Positions 1 through 8,602 of a DNA stretch of 64,000 bases are shown here, piece by piece. How positions within the stretch are numbered: position 1 is the stretch's first letter; every line of letters starts with the position of its first letter. A program made the position numbers and the translations under genes. The stretch comes from Vibrio sp. FE10. Lineage in GTDB: Bacteria > Pseudomonadota > Gammaproteobacteria > Enterobacterales > Vibrionaceae. The notes beneath the pieces are model-generated. The model saw only the letters and a list, made by a program, of their open reading frames with translations. It ran no database searches and was not told the DNA's origin. Location of the stretch: positions 3,038,001 to 3,102,000 of the forward strand of contig NZ_AP028067.1 in NCBI RefSeq assembly GCF_030297155.1, written 5' to 3'.

Positions 1-824
1 GCCGCATGCAGTGACCACACTAATGGCTCAGATAACGTCGTCCAAGGCTTCCAACGAACAAAGCGCACCAACTGAGTAACACCCGCAAAAACCATCAACT
101 CATTGCCCACTTGAGCAAAGGTTAACGGGAAGAAGCTCAGAACAAACAATCCAACCAAAGGTAGATTAGCCAGCCATTCCAACCAAACCAAAGGTTGCGC
201 TTTCTCAAAGTCAAAGCGACGTGCCGTGAAGAACGGAATCACTCGCCCGCCCATTACCGACAATAGCAAAGTAAACCACCACAACATCGCTTGCCATACT
301 GCAGACGACGGGAATGGAGGCATGCCCTTAATGGTCGCGTAGCTCGCAAAGTTCGCCACGATAGCCAGTATAAAGAGCGGGATAAAGAACAGATTCTTCC
401 ACCCTTTCGATTTTACAACTCGAAAGCCAATCTCGTAAGCGGCGAAGATTAAGAACAGCGCCTCAACCGATGAGATCAGCCATAACGGTGCTGGTGTCCA
501 AAACAAGATACGAGGTGCCAACCACAAGCCGACTAACACGGCTAATCGGTGATGCTTAGTGCCATTAACGCCAGTCCACGTTTGTACAGCGGTTAAAACA
601 AAACCCACCACAATCGCCATGGCAAAACCAAATAACATTTCGTGTACGTGCCACCACAACGCTGGCACTGTTAATATCTCAGGCTGGCCGTTTTGAAACA
701 TGATGACCCATGCCACAATGGCAATCACGGCATAGAGACTGCCGAGGAAGAAGAAAGGTCGAAAGCCTAAACGCAGGTAAGCTGGAATCGCGTCTTCTAC
801 ACTTTTATCTGTGATATTTAACAA
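1..824 (-). CDS. nnrS: NnrS family membrane protein (3' end cut by window edge)
   Basis: Heme- and copper-binding polytopic membrane protein of the NnrS family, linked to nitric-oxide and nitrosative-stress tolerance in Vibrio and other proteobacteria. About 274 codons are present and the gene runs off the left edge. The N-terminal half carries the family hallmark WWHVHEMLFGFAMAIV followed by GFVLTAVQTWTG, and several hydrophobic helices follow. The start is a TTG at 824 preceded by AGGAGCGA. A TGA lies six codons upstream in frame and there is no ATG in between, so TTG is the most credible start. The family call is secure. The NO-stress role comes from the family, not from this sequence. Confidence 0.9.
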   Translation of the reverse strand, partial: MLNITDKSVEDAIPAYLRLGFRPFFFLGSLYAVIAIVAWVIMFQNGQPEILTVPALWWHVHEMLFGFAMAIVVGFVLTAVQTWTGVNGTKHHRLAVLVGLWLAPRILFWTPAPLWLISSVEALFLIFAAYEIGFRVVKSKGWKNLFFIPLFILAIVANFASYATIKGMPPFPSSAVWQAMLWWFTLLLSVMGGRVIPFFTARRFDFEKAQPLVWLEWLANLPLVGLFVLSFFPLTFAQVGNELMVFAGVTQLVRFVRWKPWTTLSEPLVWSLHA

Positions 825-867
825 ACTCGCTCCTAATTCTCAGATAAGCGGTCAAGGGATTACCTAA

Positions 868-898
868 ACCAAATTTGGTGTGCATCGGAATCGATGCA
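868..898. promoter_or_regulatory. Two adjacent palindromes upstream of nnrS
   Basis: ACCAAATTTGGT (868-879) is a perfect 12-bp palindrome. It is followed at once by TGCATCG-GAAT-CGATGCA (881-898), with 7-bp perfect arms. Both lie 45-75 bp upstream of the nnrS start, a sensible place for an operator. The second does not match the NsrR consensus orientation as I remember it. The binding factor is unknown. Confidence 0.4.
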
Positions 899-1112
899 AT
901 ATGCTGATCACACTGCATGAAACGAGCCAAATAGATAAAGCCAGTAAAAACAACCACTCGCAGAGTTCACTCACCAATAAACAAGTCAAAAAAACACAAC
1001 CTAAAGAGTCATAAAGACCTATAGATGTGTAAATATAAACTTACTGACTTTTGCCATGGCGACACATATAGTAAGACTAGACTTAAATGGAAGAACTCAG
1101 ATAAGGAACGCG

Positions 1113-1667
1113 ATGTATATTTTTGGTTATGGCAGCTTGATCAACTCTTCTTCACGTCAACTTACCGGTCAAACTGGGCAAGCGATCCCTGCGATTGTTC
1201 ATGGCTTAGTGCGTCACTGGAGTAAGATCGATGACAGCTATGTATTATCACCCTTGATCGTCAATCTTGGTGAGGGGCAAGTGAATGGTGTTTTGCTTGA
1301 GGTCGATGATGTTGCATTGGCTGAATTTGATCGTCGTGAGCGTGGTTATCACAGAATCGAACTCAAAGCCGATCAGATAGAGAGCCAGACTGAGTTCAAG
1401 CAGGATCAATCGATCTGGGTATACATCAAAGACGAGATTCAAGCACCTTGTGAAAACAGCCCTATCGTTCAAACCTATGTGGATACCGTCATGGCAGGAT
1501 GTTTAGAAGTGTCTGAAAGCTTTGCCGCACATTTTGTGGAACATACTCAGGGTTGGCACCATCCATTAGAAAATGATCGTCACCAACCAAAATACGGCAA
1601 TCTTGCCGGGGTGTCGGATCACCACCACAGTGTCATCGATGGTTTGATACTGACCGTTCGTAGCTAG
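1113..1667 (+). CDS. gamma-glutamylcyclotransferase-like (GGCT/AIG2 fold) protein
   Basis: A 184-residue protein of the gamma-glutamylcyclotransferase-like superfamily. It opens with MYIFGYGSLIN, the conserved YGSL loop that binds the gamma-glutamyl moiety. Residues ADFDRRE-type (seen here as LAEFDRRERGYHR) match the acidic catalytic segment of the fold. Members release 5-oxoproline from gamma-glutamyl substrates such as glutathione fragments, but the substrate cannot be read from sequence. I chose ATG 1113, preceded by AAGGAACG. A longer reading from 1056 adds 19 residues that precede the conserved first strand and look non-coding. It stands alone, in opposite orientation to both neighbours. 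Confidence 0.82.
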   Translation: MYIFGYGSLINSSSRQLTGQTGQAIPAIVHGLVRHWSKIDDSYVLSPLIVNLGEGQVNGVLLEVDDVALAEFDRRERGYHRIELKADQIESQTEFKQDQSIWVYIKDEIQAPCENSPIVQTYVDTVMAGCLEVSESFAAHFVEHTQGWHHPLENDRHQPKYGNLAGVSDHHHSVIDGLILTVRS

Positions 1668-1781
1668 TCTTTGAGGGCTTTGGTTATTTTGAAGCTTTAG
1701 TTATTTTGGAGCTTTGAGAGCTTTGAGAGCAGATAAGTCGATGAGCTTATAACGAACAAGCTCACCGACTAAATGGATGAT

Positions 1782-2117
<336 letters not shown>

Positions 2118-2266
2118 TCACTTCCTATATTGATTCATTTTTTACTTGCTGATAATTTACTAAAATTCAGTAAAACACAAATCTAACATTAGCAGTAAGC
2201 CTAATAATTACAAGCGGTAAAGATCTCATTCTGGTCAATAAAGATCATAAAAGTTGTCAGTGACTG

Positions 2267-4042
2267 TTACCAAATCTCACTCAATTTAGGCCAACCCCAA
2301 GCCGTGATCTCCACGCCTTTAAAGATATCTAAGAAGCTGAGTGTTTGCCTATGGTGGAGCATCGGAGTAATCAAACCTTCGTAGATAAGCACAGAGCCCA
2401 ATTGCTCAAGCTGATTAAGGTATTCATTGGGTGAGAAATCCTCTCGGATACGGTTAAGTTCAGCCACCAGCCATTCACTCACGTCAGATCCAATCGTGGC
2501 ATGCAGCACAGGATCACTCAAAAAGTACAACAGAGCCGACACTTGGCGATTGTCATCAAGGTTAAGGCTACTTAAGACGATCTCTTCACTGAAACCATCA
2601 CCCTGCGCTTTCTCTATAAAGGCTTCAAATGAGTAAAGATTGATCTGCGCTTCAATGCCTTCTTTCGCCAATATTTGCACCGCGGCTTTGGCACTGCGTT
2701 GAACACCTAAATGTGAATAGCAGGCAATCCGAACTGAGCGAGGTAATTCGATCGGTTGGCTTCTGATGTGTTTAACGTTATGCCAGAAAGGGAAGAAGTT
2801 GTGCGCTATTTCGGCGCCAAAGGTCGTTTCATTGAGTTCGAGTTGACGCCAGATTTCTTCTCCATTCAGTCGTTCACTCAACCAACGACGCTGAAGGTAA
2901 GACAAGCTAGAGTTGTTCTGATTGAAAATAACAAACAGGCACCCTTCCTCTATTCGAGCTCTTGATGCGGTATGTTGCGAGTCTGGCGTATTGCTGTTTT
3001 CCAATGCTCTCTCATTGGGCTCACTGCTCGCGTTGGTGATGATTTTCTTAGAATACTGCTCTGTGTCAGGAAGCGTCTGTGAATCGCCAGAGGCTTGGTC
3101 ATGGTTCGCCGAGGCCGTGTTTAAAGACCAAATCGTCACTTTATCCGTCAAAGATCGGAAACCATGAAAATACTCATTAGCCGCTAGGGTCAGCTTGCTA
3201 TCTGAGTGCAATTCAAGGGCAAAGATGCCGCAACCGACAACATTAGATGATGAGTTTTTGAGTTGTTCTGGAGGTTGAAGTGAATATTTTAAGTCACTCA
3301 TTAACGCCGCAAAGCCCTTGTCACTGCGACTGAGTTGAACAGAAAATCGATAAGGGGTTTCAACCGTGATGGCTTCAAGGTGGTCGAGTTCATTTTGATA
3401 ATAAGGAAGTGCTTGCAGCTCAAGTAAGAGTTGCGAGATAACCTCAGCATCGACTTTGTCCCCAGAATGGAAGCTCACAGAGGGGCGAAGATAAAACGTC
3501 CACACTTTCCAGCTTTCATCCGCTTCCCAATGGTGTGCGATATTAGGAATTAACTCACCCTCAGGGCTCATTGAAACCAAACAAGAATGGATCTGACGAA
3601 TCAAATAGCGCTCACTATTACGATGTGGTCTTGTTGGGGAGAGAGAAGCAAACGGGCGATTATAAGTCAGCTGCACACTCACTTTGCCTTCTGTCACTTG
3701 TGCTCCAGAAGTCTGCTTCAATAATTGTTCGAAAACCACTTGGTTGTATTCAAGAAACTCCAGAGCGCGGTCGTATTTGCTCCCTTTGATCCACTCCAAG
3801 GCAATCGAGCGCTTCACCTCGGTGCGGTCGATGCGACGAATCAGAGTCGAACGCTGATTTCGTCCTACTCGTGGTATCCAAGCAATCCACTTTAGCTCAC
3901 TCATCTGCTTGAGAATGGCGCGCGCGTGTCTTGGGCTGGTGCACATCTTGCCTGCGGTCTCAGCAAGCGTGACGGCATGCTCAACCAACAATTCAAATTC
4001 TTCTAGGCGTTCGTAGTATCGAAAAAGGTTAATGCTCTCCAA
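2267..4042 (-). CDS. sgrR: SgrR family transcriptional regulator
   Basis: About 590 residues with the SgrR layout: an N-terminal winged-helix DNA-binding domain (roughly residues 1-110, including TSPRHARAILKQMSELKWIAW), then a solute-binding domain of the SBP_bac_5 type to the C-terminus. In E. coli SgrR senses glucose-phosphate stress and activates the sRNA SgrS, which represses ptsG. Here it is divergent from ptsG itself, 400 bp away, which suggests direct or sRNA-mediated control of that gene. The frame also allows GTG at 4051, but GGAG lies eight bases before a TTG at 4042 and directly abuts the GTG, so TTG 4042 is preferred. The central stretch (around residues 300-370) is low in similarity to E. 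coli and rich in Ser/Thr/Asp. Confidence 0.85.
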   Translation of the reverse strand: MESINLFRYYERLEEFELLVEHAVTLAETAGKMCTSPRHARAILKQMSELKWIAWIPRVGRNQRSTLIRRIDRTEVKRSIALEWIKGSKYDRALEFLEYNQVVFEQLLKQTSGAQVTEGKVSVQLTYNRPFASLSPTRPHRNSERYLIRQIHSCLVSMSPEGELIPNIAHHWEADESWKVWTFYLRPSVSFHSGDKVDAEVISQLLLELQALPYYQNELDHLEAITVETPYRFSVQLSRSDKGFAALMSDLKYSLQPPEQLKNSSSNVVGCGIFALELHSDSKLTLAANEYFHGFRSLTDKVTIWSLNTASANHDQASGDSQTLPDTEQYSKKIITNASSEPNERALENSNTPDSQHTASRARIEEGCLFVIFNQNNSSLSYLQRRWLSERLNGEEIWRQLELNETTFGAEIAHNFFPFWHNVKHIRSQPIELPRSVRIACYSHLGVQRSAKAAVQILAKEGIEAQINLYSFEAFIEKAQGDGFSEEIVLSSLNLDDNRQVSALLYFLSDPVLHATIGSDVSEWLVAELNRIREDFSPNEYLNQLEQLGSVLIYEGLITPMLHHRQTLSFLDIFKGVEITAWGWPKLSEIW

Positions 4043-4051
4043 AACAGGCAC

Positions 4052-4457
4052 TCCAAAGCTAAGTTTGAGTTCCTTATATTAGCTCACCAGTACTTAACTC
4101 AAGTAAAAAGGTCTAAAAACTTCGTTATAAGGAACTTAAAATCTAAAAATCACACTCTTTTTCCCTGCCTCATTTTTAGCAAAAATAGCCTCAGATTCTA
4201 GCGCAGCCCTACGGTTGAGTATTTCAGGCGAAGATAATTCATCGATAGTTGAGTGCAAAAAAGCATTCACAAGAAAAGCCTCCCTCCATCACTGGCAAAT
4301 TCACATTTTAAAAGCTTTAGCGATAGCAACCTACTTTATGTTTATGCTCCTACCCCCTGCAAACCATAATCTCGATGCTATCGCTAATCCCCCTTTTGCC
4401 ATGACTCACCGATGATATTGCGCCCCCAAATTTTATATAACAAATTGGAGTATATGT
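4052..4457 (+). promoter_or_regulatory. sgrR-ptsG divergent control region with long-loop hairpin (possible sRNA or leader)
   Basis: A 400-bp gap with no convincing gene. It holds a perfect 12-bp inverted repeat, TTAGCGATAGCA (4317-4328) and TGCTATCGCTAA (4376-4387), with a 47-nt loop. Inside the loop, TATGCTCC (4343-4350) is complementary over eight bases (one G-U) to GGAGTATA (4447-4454), the ptsG ribosome-binding site. This could be a ptsG leader structure or part of an SgrS-like sRNA encoded next to its regulator. No Rho-independent terminator with a clear U tract is visible before ptsG, so a separate transcript is unproven. Confidence 0.35.
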
Positions 4458-5867
4458 ATGTTTGCTAACTTTTTTGCCAACCTGTCTAAGGTCGGTAAAG
4501 CCTTGATGTTGCCCATAGCCTCAATGCCCGCTGCGGGTATTTTGTTGGGTATTGGCTCGGCGCAATTTGGGATTATCCCACCTGTGGTTTCTGAATTAAT
4601 GGCAGAAGCCGGTGGCGCTGTCTTTGGTAACCTGCCACTGATTTTTGCATTAGGTGTAGCGATTTCATTCACCAACAATGACGGTGTTGGTGCGGTAGCG
4701 GCAGGTATCGGTTACTACGTTTTGGTGGCAACACTGAAGGTAATGGCGGGCGTACTGGGTGTTGACCATATTGATACTGGTGTACTCGGCGGCATCATCT
4801 CTGGTGCAGTTGGCGCTTATATGTTTAACCGCTTTTACACCATTAAGATGCCAGCCTACTTGGCCTTCTTTGCGGGTAAGCGATTTGTCCCAATCGTGAC
4901 CTCATTTTCTATGCTGTTCTTGGGTATCGCGATTGCCTTTATCTGGCAGCCGATTGGCGCAGGCATTGATTGGTTTGGCGCTTGGGCAACAGAGCAAAAT
5001 CCACTGATGGCCTTTTGGGCTTACGGCACCGCTGAACGTGCATTGATTCCATTTGGTTTACACCACGTCATCAACGTGATTATTCAGCTGCAAACGGGCG
5101 AATTCATTAATTCTGCTGGCCAAGTATTCCACGGTGAAATCCCACGTTTCTTCGCCGGCGATCCAAATGCAGGCAACCTAGCAGGTGGCTTCCTATTCAA
5201 GATGTTCGGCCTTCCTGCCGCAGCCATCGCGATTGGTCGCGCAGCGAAACCTGAGAACCGTACCAAGGTTATGGGCATCATGATTTCTGCAGCATTGACG
5301 TCATTTCTTACGGGCATCACAGAGCCAATCGAGTTTGCGTTCATGTTCATCTCACCGTTGCTCTACGTGATTCACGCGATCATTGCCGGCCTTGCTTACC
5401 CACTGTGTATTCTACTGGGTGTTAAACACGGCTATAGCTTTAGTGCAGGTTTGATCGACTATGTGACCTTCTTCGGTATCTCAACCAAAGGCTGGATGAT
5501 CATCCCGCTAGGTCTGGCATACGCGGCACTTTACTACGTTGTATTCACTTGGTTCATCAAGACGTTCGACTTGAAAACGCCAGGTCGCGAAAAGCAAGAC
5601 AACAGCACCGCCATCAATGATACGAGCTCTGAATTCGCCAGTGAATTAGTAAGCGCGTTTGGTGGTAAGCAGAACATCTTAAGCACTGACGCTTGTATTA
5701 CGCGCTTAAGAATCCAAATCGTCGAGCAAGACAAAGTCGACGAAGCGAAACTGAAACAGCTCGGCGCTGCAGGTGTGGTAAGAGTCGGCACTGGCGTACA
5801 GGCTATTTTCGGTGGCAACAGTGATGTTTACAAAACTCAAATGGTCGACTGGATGAACAATAACTAG
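4458..5867 (+). CDS. ptsG: PTS glucose transporter subunit IICB
   Basis: A 469-residue EIICB: membrane IIC domain to about residue 380, a short polar linker, then the cytosolic IIB domain. The IIB phosphocysteine is Cys413 in DACITRLR, and [10 protein letters not shown] in IIC is the conserved sugar-binding loop. It imports and phosphorylates glucose using phosphate from HPr and EIIAGlc, which is supplied in trans because no IIA domain is present. Length and domain order match E. coli PtsG (477). The ATG follows TTGGAG at good spacing. An out-of-frame ATG lies four bases before it. Control probably involves SgrR on the left. A hairpin terminator follows. Glucose is the likeliest substrate, although N-acetylglucosamine-type paralogues share the architecture. 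Confidence 0.9.
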   Translation: MFANFFANLSKVGKALMLPIASMPAAGILLGIGSAQFGIIPPVVSELMAEAGGAVFGNLPLIFALGVAISFTNNDGVGAVAAGIGYYVLVATLKVMAGVLGVDHIDTGVLGGIISGAVGAYMFNRFYTIKMPAYLAFFAGKRFVPIVTSFSMLFLGIAIAFIWQPIGAGIDWFGAWATEQNPLMAFWAYGTAERALIPFGLHHVINVIIQLQTGEFINSAGQVFHGEIPRFFAGDPNAGNLAGGFLFKMFGLPAAAIAIGRAAKPENRTKVMGIMISAALTSFLTGITEPIEFAFMFISPLLYVIHAIIAGLAYPLCILLGVKHGYSFSAGLIDYVTFFGISTKGWMIIPLGLAYAALYYVVFTWFIKTFDLKTPGREKQDNSTAINDTSSEFASELVSAFGGKQNILSTDACITRLRIQIVEQDKVDEAKLKQLGAAGVVRVGTGVQAIFGGNSDVYKTQMVDWMNNN

Positions 5868-5920
5868 TTCAAGACCAGATAGCTCCCCAAGAGCTGAGCC
5901 TTAAGCTTTCGCTCTCTAAT

Positions 5921-5953
5921 TCGCGGTCGACGTTGTTGACCGCGATTTTCGCT
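5921..5953 (+). terminator. Rho-independent terminator of ptsG
   Basis: Stem TCGCGGTC (5921-5928) and GACCGCGA (5938-5945) with a 9-nt loop, followed by TTTTCGCTGTTT. It sits 54 bp after the ptsG stop codon. Confidence 0.65.
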
Positions 5954-5985
5954 GTTTCAGATGTATTCGCTGTTTCAGATGCATT
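5950..5985 (+). repeat. Tandem 18-bp direct repeat
   Basis: Two head-to-tail copies of CGCTGTTTCAGATGYATT (5950-5967 and 5968-5985) differ at one base. More degenerate CTGT/TTAA-rich units continue to about 6050. It lies between the ptsG terminator and the galR promoter. Confidence 0.6.
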
Positions 5986-6096
5986 AGCGGTTAATCTGTC
6001 ATTAATTAAACTGTAATTGGTTTAGCTGTATTAACTGTTTAGCCGTTAAAAAAACCTCACAATCTAACAACTTCCCCCATTCCTACCCGCCCAATC

Positions 6097-6112
6097 AAGA
6101 CAACGTTTACAC
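6097..6112. promoter_or_regulatory. Degenerate GalR-type operator upstream of galR
   Basis: The right half, GTTTACAC, matches the perfect operator before galE exactly. The left half, AAGACAAC, matches at four of eight bases. It lies about 130 bp upstream of galR and may mediate autoregulation. Confidence 0.35.
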
Positions 6113-6244
6113 TTCACATATTATCAATAAATTCATACAGTAAGCGAACTGAAATGAAATATAAAAAAGACACCAATTGCACTTATTACACAATGGGTGT
6201 TTAATACTTCAGTTAACATTTTTTTAGCCCAAGAAAGGTCCCTA

Positions 6245-7246
6245 ATGGCAACAATCAAGGATGTCGCAAAAGAATCAGGCGTATCAGTCGCTACCGTATC
6301 TCGCGTGATCAACAAGTCTCCGAAGGCAAGCGCAAGCTCGATTGAATCCGTAACCAAAGCGATGGTTAAACTGGGTTACCGCCCGAATGCGAATGCTCGT
6401 GCGCTAGTCAGCCAAAGTACCAACACAGTCGGTGTCTTGGTCGGCGATATCTCCGATCCTTTCTTTGGCACGCTAGTAAAAGCGGTTGATAACGTTGCGC
6501 GAGAAAATGGTAAACATATCCTTGTCGGCAATGGCTCTCACGATCGTGAAGAAGAGAGACAAGCCATTGAATTACTGATCAATAGTCGCTGTGATGCCTT
6601 GGTGATCCATTCAAAGGGATTAACCGATGAAGAGCTCATAGCCTACGCAAAAGAAGTAAAGGGCCTTGTGTTAATCAATCGCTATATTGCCGAAATTGCT
6701 GAGCGTTGTATTTTCTTAGATAACAAGAAAGGCGCGTACCTTGCCACTGAATATCTGATTCGTCACGGCCATAAAAACATCGCCTGCATCGCCTCTTCTC
6801 ACAGCATTGAAGATGCCGATGAGCGCGTGCAAGGCTACCTAGCGGCATTAAACGATTACAAGATCGAGTTATCTGAAAGCTATATCGAATATTCGGCGCC
6901 GACCAGTGATGGTGGTGAGTACGCGATGACCAACCTATTAACCAAGTCTCTGCCGATCACTGGCCTTGTCGCTTACAACGATTACATGGCAGCAGGCGCG
7001 CTCTCAGTGCTTGATGAGAATGGAATTCAAGCGCCAGACAAAGTTTCTATTGTTGGCTTTGATGACGGCTTAATTGCTCGTTATGTTCATCCTAAGCTGA
7101 CTACGATCCGTTACCCGATTCAAATGATGGCAGAAAAAGCGACTCGCTTAGCGCTTGTCCTAGCGAAAGGTGAAGGCGTGTCATCAGAGCCGATGATGTT
7201 CTCTCCGACTCTGGTTCGTAGAAACTCGGTTGAGAAAGTCGTCTAG
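6245..7246 (+). CDS. galR: LacI/GalR family regulator, probable galactose repressor
   Basis: 333 residues. The N-terminal LacI-type helix-turn-helix (MATIKDVAKESGVSVATVSRVI, residues 1-22, quoted in part) leads into a hinge helix ending NANARALVSQ. A periplasmic-binding-protein-like effector domain follows to the C-terminus, with the family segment VSIVGFDDGLIARYVHPKLTTIRYP. I chose ATG 6245, after AAGAAAGG; a frame extension to 6197 adds residues before the HTH that no family member needs. It is convergent with the galETKM operon, and a perfect GalR-type palindrome precedes galE, so repression of the Leloir genes relieved by galactose is the natural role. The exact inducer is inferred. Confidence 0.85.
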   Translation: MATIKDVAKESGVSVATVSRVINKSPKASASSIESVTKAMVKLGYRPNANARALVSQSTNTVGVLVGDISDPFFGTLVKAVDNVARENGKHILVGNGSHDREEERQAIELLINSRCDALVIHSKGLTDEELIAYAKEVKGLVLINRYIAEIAERCIFLDNKKGAYLATEYLIRHGHKNIACIASSHSIEDADERVQGYLAALNDYKIELSESYIEYSAPTSDGGEYAMTNLLTKSLPITGLVAYNDYMAAGALSVLDENGIQAPDKVSIVGFDDGLIARYVHPKLTTIRYPIQMMAEKATRLALVLAKGEGVSSEPMMFSPTLVRRNSVEKVV

Positions 7247-7273
7247 CCGTTAGCATTAAATACAGAAAACAAA

Positions 7274-7312
7274 AAAAAGCCCTAACAGAAGTGATTCTGT
7301 CAGGGCTTTCTT
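7274..7312. terminator. Bidirectional terminator between galR and galM
   Basis: Stem AAAGCCCTAACAGAA and TTCTGTCAGGGCTTT (one A/C bulge pair) around GTGA, with an A tract on the left and T-rich DNA on the right. It can therefore serve both converging operons. Confidence 0.85.
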
Positions 7313-7385
7313 ACCTTACTCTCCCCAACAATAATTCCCTTTGTTAGGCGCCAATTTGGCATAAACCATTTTGAGCTAGAGCGGA

Positions 7386-8465
7386 CTAGTTTGAATAATC
7401 CCCCGAAAATTCAAACTGATAACAGGTTCGGTAGCGGTATTCTTGTTCAGGCCTAAGAATACAACTGCCCTGTTTCCACTCTGGATGGTTAGGTGAGTCG
7501 GGTAAGAACTGGGTTTCCAATGCAATTCCTGCGTAGTCTTCGTAGCTGCCACCGTTTCGATTAGGTGTTCCGCCCAACCAATTACCGGTATACAGCTGCA
7601 TTGCTGGCTTGGTTGAAAAGACTTTCAGATTGACAAGTGCATCAGGCGAAGTCACTGTAGCCGCACATTGATCGCGTTTACAGCCTTCCGCTAAAAGAAA
7701 AGAATGATCATAACCTTTGGCCGCTTTTTGCTGTTCATCACCCAGTAAGCGTTCAGAGATCATCATCGGTTGGTTGAAATCAAAGCTGGTTGATTTCACC
7801 GATTTCAAATTACCTAATGGGATACCCACCTTATTCGTCGGTAGGTATTGCGAGGCATTGATGCTGACAATATGAGACAAACAGTCGTGATCACTGTTTG
7901 CACCAAGTAAATTAAAATAAGCGTGGTTAGTTAGGTTCACGACCGTTGCTTTGTCGGTTGTCGCAAAGTACTCGATAGACACTCGGTTGTCTTCGGTTAG
8001 CTCGTAACTCACAGACACATTCAGCAACCCAGGGAAGCCTTGGTCACCATCAGCAGACACTAAACTATAAACAACCGACATAGGTGTTTGAGCGGTTAGC
8101 TGCCAGCGGCGTTTATCAAAGCCATCAGAGCCACCGTGTAAAGTATTACCAGCTTGATTCGCATCGAGTTTATAACCCGTGCCATCAATTTTAAAACGAC
8201 CATTAGCAATGCGGTTGGCATAACGCCCGACCGTCGCACCTAGATAACTGGCTTGTTTCTGAAAGTTTTCCATTGAATCGACACCCAACAGAACTTCTCG
8301 TTGGTTTCCCTTTACTGGCAGGATACAACTCAACCAAGTCGCGCCAATATCCATGAAAGTTACTTGCATGCCATGCTTGTTGGACAAGGTAACTAACTGA
8401 GCAGGTTGACCATCGTAGGCTGCCGTTTGTGTCATGGATTGATGCAAGTTCTGCTCTGATGTCAT
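7386..8465 (-). CDS. galM: Aldose 1-epimerase (mutarotase)
   Basis: 359 residues, usual for bacterial GalM. It interconverts alpha and beta anomers of galactose so that GalK receives alpha-D-galactose after beta-galactoside hydrolysis. Visible family features are GATVGRYANRIANGRF, NTLHGGSDGFDKR and NLTNHAYFNL, the last carrying the catalytic histidine, while LETQFLPDSPNHP near the C-terminus carries the catalytic glutamate. The ATG follows AAGGAATT. It is the last gene of galETKM and is separated from galK by a hairpin with a U-rich tail, so its expression may be partly attenuated. Confidence 0.95.
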   Translation of the reverse strand: MTSEQNLHQSMTQTAAYDGQPAQLVTLSNKHGMQVTFMDIGATWLSCILPVKGNQREVLLGVDSMENFQKQASYLGATVGRYANRIANGRFKIDGTGYKLDANQAGNTLHGGSDGFDKRRWQLTAQTPMSVVYSLVSADGDQGFPGLLNVSVSYELTEDNRVSIEYFATTDKATVVNLTNHAYFNLLGANSDHDCLSHIVSINASQYLPTNKVGIPLGNLKSVKSTSFDFNQPMMISERLLGDEQQKAAKGYDHSFLLAEGCKRDQCAATVTSPDALVNLKVFSTKPAMQLYTGNWLGGTPNRNGGSYEDYAGIALETQFLPDSPNHPEWKQGSCILRPEQEYRYRTCYQFEFSGDYSN

Positions 8466-8485
8466 TCTAAATTCCTTCCTAGTGC

Positions 8486-8518
8486 CAACAAAAAGCCTCT
8501 ACATTTAAGTAAAGGCTT
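8486..8518 (-). terminator. Attenuator-like terminator between galK and galM
   Basis: Read on the minus strand, AAGCCTTTAC (8518-8509) pairs with GTAGAGGCTT (8502-8493) over ten positions with one G-U. TTTTTGTT follows. It lies about 85 bases after the galK stop and about 20 before the galM start. Confidence 0.6.
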
Positions 8519-8523
8519 TACCT

Positions 8524-8549
8524 TTTGGCCTACCATGATCTTTTTACTT
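8524..8549 (+). repeat. Dispersed TTGGCCTA motif, copy 1
   Basis: TTTGGCCTACCATGATC followed by TTTTTACTT. It shares a 25-bp core with copies near 25219, 34844 and 35658, all in the same orientation. Confidence 0.6.
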
Positions 8550-8602
8550 GGTAAGCTCTATCTTTCAAGCATGAAATCTCGAAACGCTAAATATTGAAAC
8601 AG

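Noticed and set aside
881..898. NsrR operator before nnrS
   Set aside because: Arms are in the opposite order to the NsrR consensus; kept only as an unassigned palindrome.
4215..4415. 66-codon open frame between sgrR and ptsG, considered as a SgrT-like peptide
   Set aside because: It starts with TTG without a ribosome-binding site, does not resemble E. coli SgrT, and overlaps the inverted repeat; chance frame more likely.
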